Source: Candidatus Villigracilis propinquus (GTDB lineage: Bacteria > Chloroflexota > Anaerolineae > Anaerolineales > Villigracilaceae). Taken from it: a stretch of 64,000 bases of DNA. The stretch lies in NCBI GenBank assembly GCA_016714565.1, contig JADKDM010000015.1, forward strand, positions 116,318 through 180,317, read 5' to 3'. Both the position numbers and the translations under genes were made by a program. The notes beneath the pieces are model-generated. The model was not told where the DNA came from, searched no databases, and saw only the letters and a list, made by a program, of their open reading frames with translations. The first letter of the stretch is position 1. Every line of letters starts with the position of its first letter. Below, piece after piece: positions 1-8,729 of the stretch.

Positions 1-131
1 ACTGGGGGCTCGGTAGCATCTGCACCGGCCGCCCCAGAGAGGGGAGCGGGCGCACATGCGGCCAGTATCAGGGAAAATATGACTGCCACCGAGACGAATT
101 TCAGGATGGAGGAATAATTTTTTGTTTTCAT
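1..131 (-). CDS. Lipoprotein, N-terminal part only (cut by window edge)
   Basis: Only the first 43 codons are inside the window. They read as a bacterial lipoprotein signal: a basic start (MKTKNYSS), a hydrophobic core and a lipobox LILAAC with the lipidated Cys at residue 26, then an Ala/Pro-rich linker. The start ATG is at 129-131. The gene runs leftwards out of the window and is divergent from the solute-binding protein gene at 584. A solute-binding or other surface lipoprotein is likely, but the folded domain is not visible, so no function is assigned. Confidence 0.6.
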   Translation of the reverse strand, partial: MKTKNYSSILKFVSVAVIFSLILAACAPAPLSGAAGADATEPP

Positions 132-583
132 ACAACCTCTATATTCTTTAGACCTGCTTCGATTTCAACTTCTGTTAAAAATACAATAATTCCTGCCTGT
201 CAGGGCGTATTCAAAAATAAGGTGTTGCGAGAATATTTGGTGTTTCAGTTCACTATTGGAGACTATCTTCATTATATCTAATAAGAGATGTCCTGTCTTG
301 ATTTGCTCGTTCAATCATTATGCTGTTAACATGTTGACGGAGTCTCCAATCCTGACAGGTTTTTAGCAAATTGCGGGAATTTACTTTAACTATCCGTAGA
401 ATTAGTTGCGCATTCCGGTAAAAAAGGGTTGCGCGGTTTCAGTTTTTGGAAAGACCGGCTTTGCGGTGAGCCCATAATCGCACGGAACTGCAATGCAGGG
501 AACCAAAGTCTTATTCCCTAATTAATTAATTTGGGCTAGAATAAAGAATACATTGATGTTGTGAAACAAGGAATTTATAAACT
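132..583. other. Divergent intergenic region, 452 bp
   Basis: This AT-rich stretch separates two divergent lipoprotein genes and should hold both promoters. Just before the rightward gene there is an AT-rich block (TAATTAATTAATTT near 520) and the run CAAGGAA near 566, a plausible ribosome binding site with long spacing. I see no coding frame, RNA gene or strong palindrome in it. Confidence 0.4.
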
Positions 584-1381
584 ATGAAAAATCAAATATT
601 CTCCCGTTTTTCTTTTGTTTTCTTATTTGTATCCCTTTTGATACTGACAGCCTGCCAGCCCGCAACTGCGACTGTTACAGAAGAGGCGCCGCCCACCGAA
701 GCCGCAGGCGTTGCAACGCAGCCGCCTGCACAGGCGGAAGTGCCCCCCACGCAAGTCAGCGCGGATATTAATCTCGACCCGGCCCTCGCTCTGGATGACG
801 ATTCGCTCATGATCTCCGGGTATATATATGAAGGTCTTGTCCGCCTTGGTGCAGATGGAGAGCCGGATCCGGCTCTCGCTGAATCCTGGGTGATCTCCGA
901 TGACCAACTGGATTACATCTTTACCCTGCGCTCCAGCGCAACTTTTAGCGATGGTACACAGATCACCCCCGATATCGTTGCAGAGAATTTCAATCGCTGG
1001 TTCGACCCGCAGAGTCCCTTACGCGGCAGCGGTGATTATGCCGCCTGGGGCCGCATCTTCCTGGGCTTTCTCGGAGAGAAGGGTGCGGATGATCGCGCAA
1101 AATCCTCAGTGGATGGGATTCAAAAAGTGGATGTGAATACTGTATTGATCCATTTGAATCGCCCCGTGCCCGACTTGCTCAAATATCTGGCAGACCCGGC
1201 CTTTGCCATCTTGAGTCCTGCTGCGCTGGCCTCCGGGAATTACGGCAGACAGGACAGCACCATCATCTCAAGCGGACCGTATCAGGTTTCATCGTGGACG
1301 GATGCCGGTTTGGTTCTTGTCGCCAATCCCAATTATTGGGGCGACAAACCCGCTGGCAGTCTGAACTTTGTGTATAAATAG
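584..1381 (+). CDS. Truncated peptide/nickel-type ABC solute-binding lipoprotein
   Basis: The 265-residue product starts with a lipoprotein signal (lipobox LLILTAC, Cys24) and a Thr/Pro/Ala-rich linker. It then shows the N-terminal half of the SBP_bac_5 family (periplasmic binding proteins of oligopeptide/nickel ABC importers): GYIYEGLVRLG, ALAESW, FTLR..ATFSDGT, and the late landmark SSGPYQV...NPNYWGDKP. Family members are usually near 500 residues, so the C-terminal lobe is missing. The frame ends at a normal TAG followed by non-coding DNA and a terminator, with no second half in another frame. This is therefore a real truncation, not a simple frameshift. No permease or ATPase gene is adjacent. 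It is probably non-functional for transport, or repurposed. Confidence 0.75.
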   Translation: MKNQIFSRFSFVFLFVSLLILTACQPATATVTEEAPPTEAAGVATQPPAQAEVPPTQVSADINLDPALALDDDSLMISGYIYEGLVRLGADGEPDPALAESWVISDDQLDYIFTLRSSATFSDGTQITPDIVAENFNRWFDPQSPLRGSGDYAAWGRIFLGFLGEKGADDRAKSSVDGIQKVDVNTVLIHLNRPVPDLLKYLADPAFAILSPAALASGNYGRQDSTIISSGPYQVSSWTDAGLVLVANPNYWGDKPAGSLNFVYK

Positions 1382-1429
1382 ACCTTATATTTCTCATGCC
1401 GCCATTCGCGGCGGCTGGAGTTTGGTATC

Positions 1430-1461
1430 AAAAAAGAGACATCGCCTGATGTCTCTTTTTT
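1430..1461. terminator. Bidirectional rho-independent terminator
   Basis: A 13-bp stem (AAAAAAGAGACAT paired with ATGTCTCTTTTTT) closes a 6-base loop and is flanked by A and T runs on its two sides. It sits between the convergent genes ending at 1381 and 1504 and can serve both. Confidence 0.8.
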
Positions 1462-1503
1462 GAATTATTCAGCCCTTATTGCAAGCCGCTGTTCTTGTAC
1501 TTT

Positions 1504-2613
1504 CTATTGAGTGTTCCAGACCGGTTCACCGTCATGGCTGTTGATGGCTGTTATGCGGGTGAATTGGTTGGCGGAGATGAGTGCCGTGAAGAGATACATA
1601 TTCCCGTCGGCTTGAGCTTGAAAGACCACTCGCAGCCCTTCAGGCGACCAGGCTGGGTCGCCGCGTGGGTCAATGCCTGGTGCGGATAGTTCCAGAATCG
1701 AGCCATCCGAGATGTTGTAGATGTTGATTCCGTAGCCTGCGCTTTGCTTTGCATGAACCGCGAGGAAGCCGCCATCCGGTGACCAGACCGGCACGCCATA
1801 ATCCGAAGGAACAGTGGTGACACAGCGTTGGTTGAGCGCGTCACGGCCGATCAGGCAAATGTTCGAGAGGTTGCCGGAGGATGATTGGAATGCGATCATC
1901 CTCCCGTCAGGAGACCATGCTGGGGCGGAGTCCGGATCGCTGCTCGTCGTCAATGAAGAGATACTGCCATTGGGAGTCACTATCAGGATGTTTGAGTTCC
2001 CAAAGCGGTTGCTTGTGAAGGCGATCTCATCCGCAACAGGTGACCACATGGGGCTGCCGTCAAATGCTGCATCATTAGTGAGGCGGGTGGGGTTGCTGCC
2101 ATCCGCGTTGACCATGTAGATCTCAAAGTTGCCATCTCGAAATGATTCAAAAGCTAGCCGGGTTCCATCGTGTGACCAGCTTGGCGCAGAGTCTTTTTCG
2201 GCGGCATCGGTGATGCGAGTGACGTTATGAGTGGCGATATCGAGAATGTAAATATCCGCATTGCCATTGGCGTTGGAGACGAATGCCACGCGGGTTCCAT
2301 CCGGTGAAATGCTTAAGTCTTCGGCTGTAAATTCGGTCAGCCGGGTTTGTTCGGAGCCGTCAGGGGTGGAGAGATATAGTCCGGCAACGCCTTCCATGTC
2401 GGAGACGAAGATGATGTGGCCGGTGGATTCAGGAATGGTGGGGGTGGGCGGTTCTGGAGAAATTTCTGGCTGTGTGGGGGAGGCGTTCGTTGCGGTTGGC
2501 TGCCCTGCAGCGCCGCCAAGAATGTTGCTGCCTGGAGTGCCGCATGCGCTAAGCGCGATAGTGACAAGCCCAAGAGCGATGATTACGATTGTTTTGTTTG
2601 CCTTAATTCTCAT
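1504..2613 (-). CDS. TolB-like WD40/PD40 beta-propeller lipoprotein
   Basis: This 369-residue exported lipoprotein has lipobox IALSAC (Cys24), a Thr/Pro-rich linker to about residue 60, then tandem PD40 (TolB-type) propeller blades. The repeated signature is S-W/P-D-G-x-x-I/L-A-F-x-S, for example SWSHDGTRLAFES and APAWSPDGRMIAFQS, with about six or seven blades to the C-terminus. Such propellers are surface or periplasmic interaction platforms. Tol-Pal genes are not present, so it should not be called TolB of the Tol system. A Shine-Dalgarno-like AAGGAAA lies just before the start. It appears monocistronic and converges on the terminator at 1430-1461. Confidence 0.85.
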   Translation of the reverse strand: MRIKANKTIVIIALGLVTIALSACGTPGSNILGGAAGQPTATNASPTQPEISPEPPTPTIPESTGHIIFVSDMEGVAGLYLSTPDGSEQTRLTEFTAEDLSISPDGTRVAFVSNANGNADIYILDIATHNVTRITDAAEKDSAPSWSHDGTRLAFESFRDGNFEIYMVNADGSNPTRLTNDAAFDGSPMWSPVADEIAFTSNRFGNSNILIVTPNGSISSLTTSSDPDSAPAWSPDGRMIAFQSSSGNLSNICLIGRDALNQRCVTTVPSDYGVPVWSPDGGFLAVHAKQSAGYGINIYNISDGSILELSAPGIDPRGDPAWSPEGLRVVFQAQADGNMYLFTALISANQFTRITAINSHDGEPVWNTQ

Positions 2614-2756
2614 AGTTTCCTTGTTTATAACCGATTTTGTGTTTTCAAAATAACGGGCCGGTTATTTGCTTTCCCAATACCCTAGTCGTAAATATACGTC
2701 CAAATGGGTTACTTTTGGGGGATGAAATATTTACATTTTTGAAAGATTTGAATAAG

Positions 2757-3044
2757 ATGGAAACATGCCCAAACCCTTTAAATCAAATACACCCCGATCA
2801 GGCAATCGCGCTCTGCACGCGGGAGCAGGCTCAACAGCTTGTGGGTTTTGACCATCACACCGTTCGGATTCATAACCGCTTGGGCGTGATGCTCACTTAC
2901 GAGTGGATACCGCTCGAAGAACACGCGCCTCCCTTCGTGCTGACAGTTGTTTTCCGTCATGCGGATAGTCATCCCTCTGCTCCAGCAGAGATCCAAAGCC
3001 TGGTCGATGGACTCCGCTTCCAAATTCGCGGGCAGGCACGCTAA
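2757..3044 (+). CDS. Small hypothetical protein
   Basis: The start chosen is the ATG at 2757, giving 95 residues beginning METCPNPLNQ. The frame is open further upstream to 2637, but that part looks like translated promoter DNA. The product is soluble with no signal peptide or metal motif, and its middle (GVMLTYEWIPLEEH...FVLTVVFRH) looks like a small beta-rich fold. No family is recognised. It stands alone between the TolB-like gene and the NHL lipoprotein gene. The ribosome binding site is weak, so the exact start is uncertain. Confidence 0.5.
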   Translation: METCPNPLNQIHPDQAIALCTREQAQQLVGFDHHTVRIHNRLGVMLTYEWIPLEEHAPPFVLTVVFRHADSHPSAPAEIQSLVDGLRFQIRGQAR

Positions 3045-3166
3045 AGTTAATCCCCCGGCAATTCACGCAAACAGTTCCATACGATCATTAAATACCCTTC
3101 GTTAGAGGGATGCCACTACGATTCCCTTCTCCTATAATCGGTCAACCAAAGTAGTGGAGAGAGAGA

Positions 3167-4147
3167 ATGAAAAAGATTCCCATTATTATTCTGATCTGTA
3201 TCCTTTTAAGTGGATGCTCGACTTCAACTCCCATTTCGCCAACATCCACGCCCAGCCCTGCTCCAACTCAAACACCCACTCCCGAACCCGAGGTAAACAT
3301 GAATCCTGAAGTATTGCTTGAGATCACCAACCAGGGCGACATCATGCAAGACCCCTATGGCATTGCGATCAATTCGGCGGGAAATATTTATGTGAACGAT
3401 GCGGGCAAAAGCCGCGTGCTGGTCTTTGACCCCGAAGGCAACCTGCTCGACAAATGGGATGCCAAAGGCAGCGCCGAAGGGGAATTCAATTCCCTCGGTT
3501 TTGGAGGCCTGGCCATTGACCCCAATGACAATGTTTTCGTCGTGGATAATGAAAATTTCCGCATCCAAAAGTTTGACAGCACGGGCAACTTCATCACCAT
3601 GTGGGGCAGCGAAGGCAAAGAAGACGGACAATTCATCCGTGCTATTGGCATTGCCACAGATAAGAACGGAAATGTCTATGTTACTGATGATGCCGTTCCA
3701 TACGTCCAGAAATTTGATAACGACGGGAACTTCCTGATGAAGTTTGGCGGAGGCGGCATAGACAAAGGTCAGTTCAGGCATGCCACCGGCATCGCTGTGG
3801 ACGCGAATGGAAATATTTTCGTTGCCGATTACGAAGCCAAGCGCGTCCAAAAATTTGACGCGGCCGGGAATGTCCTGGCCTCCTGGTATATGGGCTCGGA
3901 TATCAAAGTGAAAGGCACACCCGAGGCCATTGCCGTGGATGCTGCTGGAAATGTCTACGTCACCGACTATGACCTTGGCCGTATGCAGGTCTTTGACAAC
4001 AACGGCGAATTCCTCTGGGCCTGGGGCGATGGCAGTTTTGTCAACGCGCCTTTCAAACGCCCTGTCGGCATTGCCTTCGATGCCAATGGACGCATCTATA
4101 TCTCGAACCAGGCAGGCGGGACTATCAAGGTATTAAACCTGCCTTAA
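3167..4147 (+). CDS. NHL-repeat six-bladed propeller lipoprotein
   Basis: This 326-residue lipoprotein has lipobox ILLSGC (Cys17), a Ser/Thr/Pro linker to about residue 42, and about six NHL repeats. The repeated pattern is GIA-x4-GNIYV-x-D-x4-RVxxFDxxGNFLxxWG. NHL propellers bind proteins, glycans or peptides outside the cell; no catalytic residues can be assigned. A strong GA-rich ribosome binding site (GGAGAGAG) precedes the ATG. It is monocistronic and ends just before the terminator at 4215-4259. Confidence 0.85.
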   Translation: MKKIPIIILICILLSGCSTSTPISPTSTPSPAPTQTPTPEPEVNMNPEVLLEITNQGDIMQDPYGIAINSAGNIYVNDAGKSRVLVFDPEGNLLDKWDAKGSAEGEFNSLGFGGLAIDPNDNVFVVDNENFRIQKFDSTGNFITMWGSEGKEDGQFIRAIGIATDKNGNVYVTDDAVPYVQKFDNDGNFLMKFGGGGIDKGQFRHATGIAVDANGNIFVADYEAKRVQKFDAAGNVLASWYMGSDIKVKGTPEAIAVDAAGNVYVTDYDLGRMQVFDNNGEFLWAWGDGSFVNAPFKRPVGIAFDANGRIYISNQAGGTIKVLNLP

Positions 4148-4214
4148 TCTTGTTGTAGATGCATATTTCCTGCAATCTGGCGAAATATCTTGATTGAAAG
4201 ATAAACTGAATATA

Positions 4215-4259
4215 GAAGAGACCCGCCCAAATTTCCCAGGACGAGTCTCTTCTTTTTTT
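4215..4259 (+). terminator. Rho-independent terminator after NHL lipoprotein gene
   Basis: GAAGAGAC pairs with GTCTCTTC across a loop of about 22 bases and is followed directly by seven T. It lies about 70 bp after the stop at 4147 and also faces the convergent gene ending at 4295. Confidence 0.7.
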
Positions 4260-4294
4260 ATAGAACGGTCAGGCAAGACAAAGGAACGAAATAC

Positions 4295-6355
4295 TTATGG
4301 TGTAGCTGGTGCCTCAGTGGGTGTTTCAGTGGGTACGGCGGTTATGGTGGGTGGAATAAGTGTTTCGGTAGGTACGGCGGTTATAGTAGGTGGAACAGAT
4401 GTCTCAGTGTTGCTGAGAGTCGGTGGCAATTGAGTTACTGTAGGTGACACCACAGTTGAGACAACTGTAGGCGATGCGGTTGGCGAACCGGTCGGGATTG
4501 TTGTTGCGGTCATTGTGGCGTTGCTGGCGGCGCTTGCCGTCACACTGTATTCGATGTGTAAAACAGGCGCCCCGGCAGGGTTATTTTCAAATGCTTGCGC
4601 CACGCGTTTGCCGCTGCCAGTAATGATTAGCACCATTGAGTTGCCTGTTGCCCAACCTGATTGATTAATTATTTCCTGAATGATGGGTGCCAAATTAGGT
4701 GTTCGCTGGTCCACCCCTGCCACTCCCAGTTTTAGCCAGGAGACGGGAAGCCAATTTACGATTTTAGATGTCTTCAGGCGCGATGAAACATTGCGGGTTG
4801 TCTTGGTAAATGCTGGTGCGTTTGAGCTTGCCTCACCCTGAATGAAAAGTTTTGTACTGGTCGATGAGGTTTCGTCAACCTTGAATTGCAGATATGCATT
4901 CGTGATCGTTGCGCCTTTGGGAATATCCACTCCTGTGAAACGAATCCCGATTATTTGGTTGTTCCCGGCATTAATTAGTTCAAGGTCTGTGCTGTCTACG
5001 TATATGATGCCTGTTGAGCTTTCTTCAACATCATCGGTTCCATTCTTCACATGCATATCAACTGCATTTTGCCCCGCAGGCACAATGGGTGGTATGGTGG
5101 TCGACTGGATCGGGGCCGGAGTATTGGAAGGAAGTACCGGAACCTTGGTCACCGTCTGCGTGGCAGTTGCCGGGAGTGAAGTCGGAGTATTGGAAGGAAA
5201 TACTGGAACCATGGTCACCGTCTGTGTGGCGGTCGCCGGGAGTGAAGACGTTGGGGTGGTCGACGGGACTATTTTTGTTGGCGTGGCGAGCGAAGTTGTC
5301 GTCGCTGTTGAAGGAATTGTGGTAGGTATTGGGGAAGATGTGGAGCTGAAATCAAACGCACCTGCGTCAAGTTGGCTGGCAGTTCTTATTTTGCCATTTA
5401 TATCTGTATTTGGATAATCCTGTACTGATACTGGATATCCAATGGGTGGGGAGTAATCCGTGTTTAGTGGTAATGTGGATAATATGTTGCCGGCGTTGTA
5501 GTCAATGTAATCGGTTATAAGCGACTTATTGAACAAGTTGCCGTACACACTTACATTGAATGCAGAGAATTGCTGGGACTGGACCTGTATGCTATTTTGT
5601 CCTCCTATGATCGTATTAAACCTGATCACATAATCGGTCACTACGCTTAAATTATCACCCCACAAAATGCTTAATCCGGGGTAGTTTGCCGGAGGATTTA
5701 CACATAGGTTGTTTTCCACCAGCAGTTTTTTTGTTGCCCCAGTGGCATTATCGCTGAAATACCGCACGCAGGATTTTGCTGTGTTGGAGATTCGATTGCC
5801 AGAGACTGTGCCGGACGAGCGGATGCTTACTCCGTTGCCAGTTGATACGTCTATCGTATTGCCGATGATGACGTTATCGGTGGCTTGCATATAGATACCG
5901 TGATACGCCCCACTGGTGGAACTTTGTCCCGTGCGGGTGATGGTGTTGCCGCGAATCACCACATTCGTCTGGTTGCTGCCCTGTGTTGCATGTTGCTTGA
6001 CAATGATCCCATTGCGTCCGGTATCGTGGATATTGCAATTCTCGATCACGGTGTTATTCGTGGTGCCGAGAGAGCTAAAGGCAATGCCTTCACTTACTCC
6101 GTAGATCTCGCAGTTTCGAATGATTACGTTATCTACGTTTCGTAAGGTGATACCGTCCCCGCCGGTATTATGCACAACTGCTCCATCAATAATTGTTCCA
6201 TCGTACTTGTGACCGTCTAGAACAATTGTAGAAGTGAAGTTACCTGAAATGATCTGGACTGGCGATTGCGATAAAGCTCGCGTGTCAACGAAGCTCCCGA
6301 TTGTTAGGGCGAGTGCTGCAATAGTACTTATTAGTCGATGTATTATTTTATTCAT
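4295..6355 (-). CDS. Secreted right-handed beta-helix protein with Thr/Pro-rich linkers
   Basis: The start is the ATG at 6355 (MNKIIHRL), preceded by AAGGAG; the frame stays open 26 codons further upstream. The product is about 686 residues. A signal peptide (residues 1 to about 28) is followed by a parallel beta-helix with repeats such as NVIIRNCEIYGVSEGI and NVVIRGNTITRTG to about residue 340. Next comes a Thr/Pro/Ser linker holding a tandem duplication around SLPATATQTVTxVPVxPSN. A second domain (roughly 435-590) has the look of a DNRLRE/CBM96-type module: IGIRFTGVDIPKGATI and AYLQFKVDE. It ends in another Thr/Pro repeat (PPTITAVPTET). The role is probably binding or cleaving polysaccharide outside the cell; no catalytic residues could be assigned. 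Confidence 0.75.
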   Translation of the reverse strand: MNKIIHRLISTIAALALTIGSFVDTRALSQSPVQIISGNFTSTIVLDGHKYDGTIIDGAVVHNTGGDGITLRNVDNVIIRNCEIYGVSEGIAFSSLGTTNNTVIENCNIHDTGRNGIIVKQHATQGSNQTNVVIRGNTITRTGQSSTSGAYHGIYMQATDNVIIGNTIDVSTGNGVSIRSSGTVSGNRISNTAKSCVRYFSDNATGATKKLLVENNLCVNPPANYPGLSILWGDNLSVVTDYVIRFNTIIGGQNSIQVQSQQFSAFNVSVYGNLFNKSLITDYIDYNAGNILSTLPLNTDYSPPIGYPVSVQDYPNTDINGKIRTASQLDAGAFDFSSTSSPIPTTIPSTATTTSLATPTKIVPSTTPTSSLPATATQTVTMVPVFPSNTPTSLPATATQTVTKVPVLPSNTPAPIQSTTIPPIVPAGQNAVDMHVKNGTDDVEESSTGIIYVDSTDLELINAGNNQIIGIRFTGVDIPKGATITNAYLQFKVDETSSTSTKLFIQGEASSNAPAFTKTTRNVSSRLKTSKIVNWLPVSWLKLGVAGVDQRTPNLAPIIQEIINQSGWATGNSMVLIITGSGKRVAQAFENNPAGAPVLHIEYSVTASAASNATMTATTIPTGSPTASPTVVSTVVSPTVTQLPPTLSNTETSVPPTITAVPTETLIPPTITAVPTETPTEAPATP

Positions 6356-6765
6356 TACTTTGTTTTCTCCTTTTTGAAGCCAACCTTTTGTTGCACGATG
6401 CGCAGATTTCTTTTTGTGAGCATGACGGCACATCGCGTTATTAGGTTAACATGGTCAATGCTCAAAGGAGGGGGATGTACACATGACTAAAGTACTAACT
6501 TGCCTCCCATTTCTGTTAAGTTTTCATTTTGGCAAGTAATGGAATACTGTTTTTTCATGATCCACGTGTAAACCCTCCGGATAGACTGAAAATAAGTTGG
6601 ACATAAGATACAGCTTTCATTGGTGAAAGGTGTTAAATCTCCCCAATTCTTTCTTTTTTTAATTTTCCATAAATAAGTTTTTCAAAGACTTCATGATAGC
6701 AATTGGCAGTAATAAGTCGTATGATGAACCTGTCTCTGCGATACAAATTCAACTTGGAGGACAGC
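6356..6765. other. Divergent intergenic region, 410 bp
   Basis: This holds the promoters of the divergent beta-helix gene and of the gene at 6766. An AAGGAGGGGG block near 6463 has no gene behind it. An AT-rich block lies at 6640-6680. I see no RNA gene or strong hairpin. Confidence 0.35.
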
Positions 6766-7530
6766 ATGTCAAAAGATTCAGTACGCCAACTTGCCAATGC
6801 GCTATCCGTAGCGCTGGCGCTTGCGGTAAATATCCTTGCCAGTACCCTGCCGCTTAACGGACAGAATACCGGCGAGATCTCGGACCGTTTTCAGGTCTAC
6901 TTTGTGCCCGCCGGCTATGTCTTTGCCATCTGGGGCGTCATCTACATTGGCTGGATCGCATTCGCGATCTATCAATATCGGTCTGCGCAAAAGGAAAGTC
7001 CGCGCCTGCGCAAACTTGGCTTCACCTTTGCCGTAAGCGGCATCTTCAACGCAGCCTGGTTATTCTGCTGGCATTACAATTTGTTCGGCTTGAGCGTGTT
7101 GGTGATGCTCGCCTTGCTGGGGCTGCTGATCGTCAGCTATCTCAATCTCAACGTGGGCAAAACCCCTGTCTCCAGCGCTGAAAAATGGAGCTTGGATATT
7201 CCCTTCAGCGTCTACCTTGGCTGGATCACGGTTGCCACCGTTGCCAACGTCACCGATTATCTTTACTTCATCGATTGGAACGGCTTGGGCATTGCGCCGC
7301 AGGTATGGGCTGTCATCATGCTGGTCGTTGCCAGTATCCTCGCCCTCGCCATGACGATTACCCGCCTCGACTCAGGATATGTGTTCGTGCTGGTCTGGTC
7401 CTTTATCGGTATCGCCAATAAACAGGCCGCCGAAACTCTGGTTGCGAACAGCGCCTGGGTCGCTGCGTTCTTTGTGTTCGCGCTTGCGGTCTACAGCATC
7501 ATCCAACGCCGCAGGGCGAAATCACTCTGA
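6766..7530 (+). CDS. Polytopic membrane protein, TspO/MBR-like (tryptophan-rich sensory protein type)
   Basis: The start is the ATG at 6766, preceded by GGAGG with 5-base spacing, giving 254 residues. Hydrophobic segments suggest about seven or eight membrane helices. The N-terminal half carries Trp- and Tyr-rich helices (YFVPAGYVFAIWGVIYIGW, WLFCWHYN) typical of the long TspO/MBR-like proteins of Chloroflexota. TspO relatives bind tetrapyrroles or other small lipophilic ligands; the ligand here is unknown. The gene stands alone between the beta-helix gene and the exonuclease gene. Confidence 0.6.
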   Translation: MSKDSVRQLANALSVALALAVNILASTLPLNGQNTGEISDRFQVYFVPAGYVFAIWGVIYIGWIAFAIYQYRSAQKESPRLRKLGFTFAVSGIFNAAWLFCWHYNLFGLSVLVMLALLGLLIVSYLNLNVGKTPVSSAEKWSLDIPFSVYLGWITVATVANVTDYLYFIDWNGLGIAPQVWAVIMLVVASILALAMTITRLDSGYVFVLVWSFIGIANKQAAETLVANSAWVAAFFVFALAVYSIIQRRRAKSL

Positions 7531-7626
7531 TCGTAGCGAAGAGTCGCTATACGGGTATCCACAATACTTATTTGCGTTGTGCAATGAATAACGGTAAGAT
7601 TGGCGCACTCAAAAGGTGCGCCAATT

Positions 7627-8439
7627 ATGTTTAACATTGCAAATGCCCGCTTCGCTTTTCTGGATATCGAGACCACCGGCCTTTCTCCCTGGTTTGGGGA
7701 TCGGATCTGCCAAATTGCCATTGTCCTCACCGAAGGCAAACGCATCAAATCGACCCTTGACCTGCTCATCAACCCCGAGCGGACTCTTTCACCCTCGGCA
7801 GTTCACATCAACAACCTGGACGAATCCAAACTATCCGCTGCACCGAAGTTTGAAGAAGTCATCGACCAGATCGAAGCGGCGTTAAAAGATGCGGTGGTTG
7901 TTTGTCACAACGCCAAATTTGATATTCAATTCCTCGATAACGAATTTCGCAAACTGGGGCGCACCGTCGAAATCCCCAACCTGATCGACACCTTGCTGCT
8001 CGCTCGTGATTTCTATGAACTGCCATCCTACAGCCTTGAGCATCTCGCCGCGGATTTTCATGTCTCCGCCAATATGCAAGATTCTCGCGCCCTTCGGGAT
8101 GCGATCACCGCCAAGAATCTCTTCTTCGCCATGATGGACTCGCTCAAGCAGATGGATAAGCCACTCGATGATTTCATCGGCATCTACAATTCCCCCGCCT
8201 GGCCTGAAGAAGGCGTGTACCTTCCCACAGAACTTAGCGAAGCCATCAACAGCGGCAAGCGTTTGTTTATCAAATATGTGGATAAAGATGGTGAAACTTC
8301 CGAACGTTGGATATCCCCAAAAGACGTGATCGGCCTATCTGATTACATTTATCTGCAAGCCTACTGCCATACCCGCGAAGCCGACCGCACCTTTCGGCTT
8401 GACCGAATCTTAGGCGTGGAAGTGGAAGTAGAAAAATAA
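7627..8439 (+). CDS. DEDDh-type exonuclease domain fused to a WYL domain
   Basis: The start is the ATG at 7627, with AAGGTG upstream; an in-frame TTG at 7600 is less likely. The product is 270 residues. The N-terminal ~175 residues form a DnaQ-like fold: Exo I FLDIETTG (Asp, Glu), Exo II HNAKFDIQFLDNEF, Exo III-like SRALRDA. The His usual in HxAxxD of DEDDh enzymes appears replaced by Ser, so activity is uncertain. Residues ~205-270 form a WYL domain (RLFIKYVDKDGE, WISPKDVIG, YLQAYCHTREADRTFRLDRI), which senses nucleic-acid ligands in many regulators and defence proteins. The perfect palindromic terminator at 8447 follows. It could be a repair or regulatory nuclease. Confidence 0.8.
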   Translation: MFNIANARFAFLDIETTGLSPWFGDRICQIAIVLTEGKRIKSTLDLLINPERTLSPSAVHINNLDESKLSAAPKFEEVIDQIEAALKDAVVVCHNAKFDIQFLDNEFRKLGRTVEIPNLIDTLLLARDFYELPSYSLEHLAADFHVSANMQDSRALRDAITAKNLFFAMMDSLKQMDKPLDDFIGIYNSPAWPEEGVYLPTELSEAINSGKRLFIKYVDKDGETSERWISPKDVIGLSDYIYLQAYCHTREADRTFRLDRILGVEVEVEK

Positions 8440-8446
8440 ACTTTAG

Positions 8447-8498
8447 TTATAAAAGACTCAGCCGCAGATTATATAATCTGCGGCTGAGTCTTTTATAA
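8447..8498 (+). terminator. Long palindromic terminator
   Basis: This is a near-perfect 52-bp palindrome. Its arm (AGACTCAGCCGCAGATT) is GC-rich in the middle and ends in TTTTATAA on both strands. It lies directly after the exonuclease-WYL gene. Confidence 0.8.
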
Positions 8499-8507
8499 CA
8501 GGTTTGG

Positions 8508-8557
8508 TAGCGCAACATTTATGTTGCTTCCTAATGAAGTGCGACATAAATGTCGCT
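8508..8557. repeat. Two GTAGC-type palindromic repeats
   Basis: Two short palindromes follow each other: GCAACATTTATGTTGC near 8512 and GCGACATAAATGTCGC near 8541. Both are framed by GTAG/GTAC-like ends. Related palindromes occur at 26404-26432 and near 59066, so this looks like a dispersed REP-like family. They sit in the 3' region between two convergent genes. Confidence 0.5.
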
Positions 8558-8572
8558 GTACATTAAAAGGTT

Positions 8573-8616
8573 CCGCCGCCAGTCAGCATGGGGGGGACAT
8601 GCAAATCTGGCGGCGG
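8573..8616. other. Nested GC-rich hairpin, possible structured RNA or terminator
   Basis: CCGCCGCCAG pairs with CTGGCGGCGG. Inside the loop GCATG pairs with CATGC around a run of seven G. A further hairpin (CAGGTGT with ACACCTG) lies at about 8647-8675. These fill most of the non-coding DNA before the convergent NYN-domain gene and could end its transcript, but there is no clear U-run. Confidence 0.4.
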
Positions 8617-8729
8617 TAGACACCTAAATACCAATAAAGGGGAGGGCAGGTGTCAATAAAGATAATATACACCTGATTTGTCTGGATAACATTAAAGCAA
8701 GGTTAGAAATTGGACATGATGTGTCTGAA

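Noticed and set aside
3224..3850. Long minus-strand frame opposite the NHL lipoprotein gene
   Set aside because: It is antisense to a gene with clear repeats and lacks its own motifs; the same holds for similar frames opposite other genes.
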